Shown piece after piece: positions 5,106-5,864 of a DNA stretch of 5,864 nucleotides; positions within the stretch are counted from its first letter, which is position 1, and each line of letters opens with the position of its first letter. The stretch is from the NCBI GenBank assembly GCA_903822375.1, contig CAIJOU010000647.1, positions 1 to 5,864 of the forward strand. Reading direction: 5' to 3'. The position numbers and the translations under genes are program-made. Below the pieces are notes generated by a model. The model searched no databases. It was not told where the DNA came from and was given only the letters and a program-made list of their open reading frames with translations. The stretch comes from Candidatus Hydrogenedentota bacterium (GTDB lineage: Bacteria > Hydrogenedentota > Hydrogenedentia > Hydrogenedentales > CAITNO01).

Positions 5106-5864
5106 ATGGCCAAGGGATTGGGCACGGTGGGTTTTCTCGGCTTCGGCAATATGGGTTCCGCCATTGCATCCGGGCTTATTGCACGGGGCGTGCTCGCCCC
5201 GGAGGCCGTCATGGCCCACGACCCCGATGCGGGTCGCGCCGCGCAGGCGGCGGGGCTCGGCGCGCGCGTGGCGGCCACGGCACTGGAACTTGCGGCGGCA
5301 GCGGACACGCTCGTGCTGGCAGTGAAGCCACAGATGTGGCGCGAGGCGGCGGCCCCGCTCGCGGGGGCGTTGAAGCCCGGCGCGCGGGTAGTTTCTATCA
5401 TGGCGGGCGTGTCCATCGCCGCCATGCGTTCCGTGCTGGGCGAGCAGGCGCGTGTCATCCGTGTGATGCCCAACACCCCCGCCATGGTGGGCGCCGGCGC
5501 CGCGGGCATCGCCCCGGGGCCCGGCTGCGACGCGGACGATGCGGACGCCGCGCGCACCATGTTCGAGGCCGTGGGCGTGGCCGAAATCGTCGCCGAAGCG
5601 GACCTGGACGCAGTCACCGCGCTGAGCGGCAGCGGTCCCGCCTATTTCTTCTACCTGGTCGAATGCCTTGTCAACGCCGCCGTGACCGAGGGGCTTGATC
5701 CCGCCGTCGCGGAAAAGCTGGCCGTCCAAACCGCGCTCGGCGCGGGACGCCTGCTGGCCGAGTCGGGTGAGCCCGCCGCAACGCTCCGGGAAAAGGTGAC
5801 CTCCAAGGGCGGCACCACCTTTGCTGCGCTGGAAGCCTTCCGCGGCCGCGATTTCGCGGGCACC
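5106..5864 (+). CDS. proC: Pyrroline-5-carboxylate reductase (ProC), C-terminus beyond the window
   Basis: It catalyses the last step of proline synthesis, NAD(P)H-dependent reduction of 1-pyrroline-5-carboxylate, in the cytoplasm. The window holds 253 residues; family members are about 260-280 aa, so only a short tail is missing. Motifs in order: the Rossmann loop GFLGFGNMG (9-17); AVKPQ, which closes the nucleotide site; IRVMPNTPAMVGAG (118-131); ALSGSGPAYFFYLVE (172-186); and the ProC signature region KVTSKGGTTFAALEAF (230-245), whose conserved Thr/Gly residues lie at the dimeric active site. A strong AAGGAG (5091-5096), 9 nt before the ATG, fixes the start. This ribosome site overlaps the end of the GNAT gene, and the two genes are 6 nt apart. 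There are no frameshifts or missing key residues. Confidence 0.96.
   Translation, partial: MAKGLGTVGFLGFGNMGSAIASGLIARGVLAPEAVMAHDPDAGRAAQAAGLGARVAATALELAAAADTLVLAVKPQMWREAAAPLAGALKPGARVVSIMAGVSIAAMRSVLGEQARVIRVMPNTPAMVGAGAAGIAPGPGCDADDADAARTMFEAVGVAEIVAEADLDAVTALSGSGPAYFFYLVECLVNAAVTEGLDPAVAEKLAVQTALGAGRLLAESGEPAATLREKVTSKGGTTFAALEAFRGRDFAGT

Noticed and set aside
4482..5729. Minus-strand open frame of 415 codons over the GNAT and proC genes
   Set aside because: It is antisense to two genes with unmistakable family motifs and strong codon structure, and its translation looks like a shadow of GC-rich coding DNA.

Overview
This is a GC-rich bacterial window with normal coding density and no phage, CRISPR, plasmid or transposase signature. 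The gene families seen are a secreted GH38-like glycosidase, a KDPG-type aldolase, a PIG-L/LmbE deacetylase, an ArgA-like GNAT and ProC. Together with the high GC, they fit an environmental carbohydrate-degrading bacterium of the PVC/Hydrogenedentota type. That placement is inference from gene content only; there is no rRNA or other phylogenetic marker here.

Layout. (1) Bases 1-2664, minus strand: the N-terminal 888 codons of a large exported protein of the glycoside hydrolase 38 / DUF5054-like type, running off the left edge. (2) Bases 2665-2987: a non-coding gap. It holds a leader hairpin over the glycosidase ribosome binding site, a weak promoter candidate, a perfect 29-bp inverted repeat around a 29-nt loop with a palindrome nested in each arm, a broken third copy of the arm, and a further hairpin. 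(3) Bases 2988-3653, minus strand: a KDPG/KHG aldolase (Eda family). (4) Bases 3654-3771: a divergent regulatory region with a TATAAT box in an AT-rich patch and a compact dyad. (5) Bases 3772-4572, plus strand: a complete PIG-L/LmbE zinc deacetylase. (6) Bases 4629-5099, plus strand: a short GNAT acetyltransferase of the N-acetylglutamate-synthase-like group, with an extended -10 box so close to its ATG that the mRNA may be nearly leaderless. (7) Bases 5106-5864, plus strand: proC, lacking only its last residues at the right edge.

How the genes may work together. The left half looks like sugar metabolism: an exported glycosidase, an aldolase that cleaves a 2-keto-3-deoxy sugar acid, and a divergently transcribed deacetylase that could remove N-acetyl groups from amino sugars. 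The right half looks like glutamate-derived amino-acid synthesis: a candidate N-acetylglutamate synthase (arginine) followed 6 nt later by pyrroline-5-carboxylate reductase (proline).

No clearly new multi-gene system is visible. The items most worth a second look are the divergent glycosidase active site, the nested inverted-repeat element, the hairpin on the glycosidase start, and the GNAT-proC pair with its possible leaderless start.
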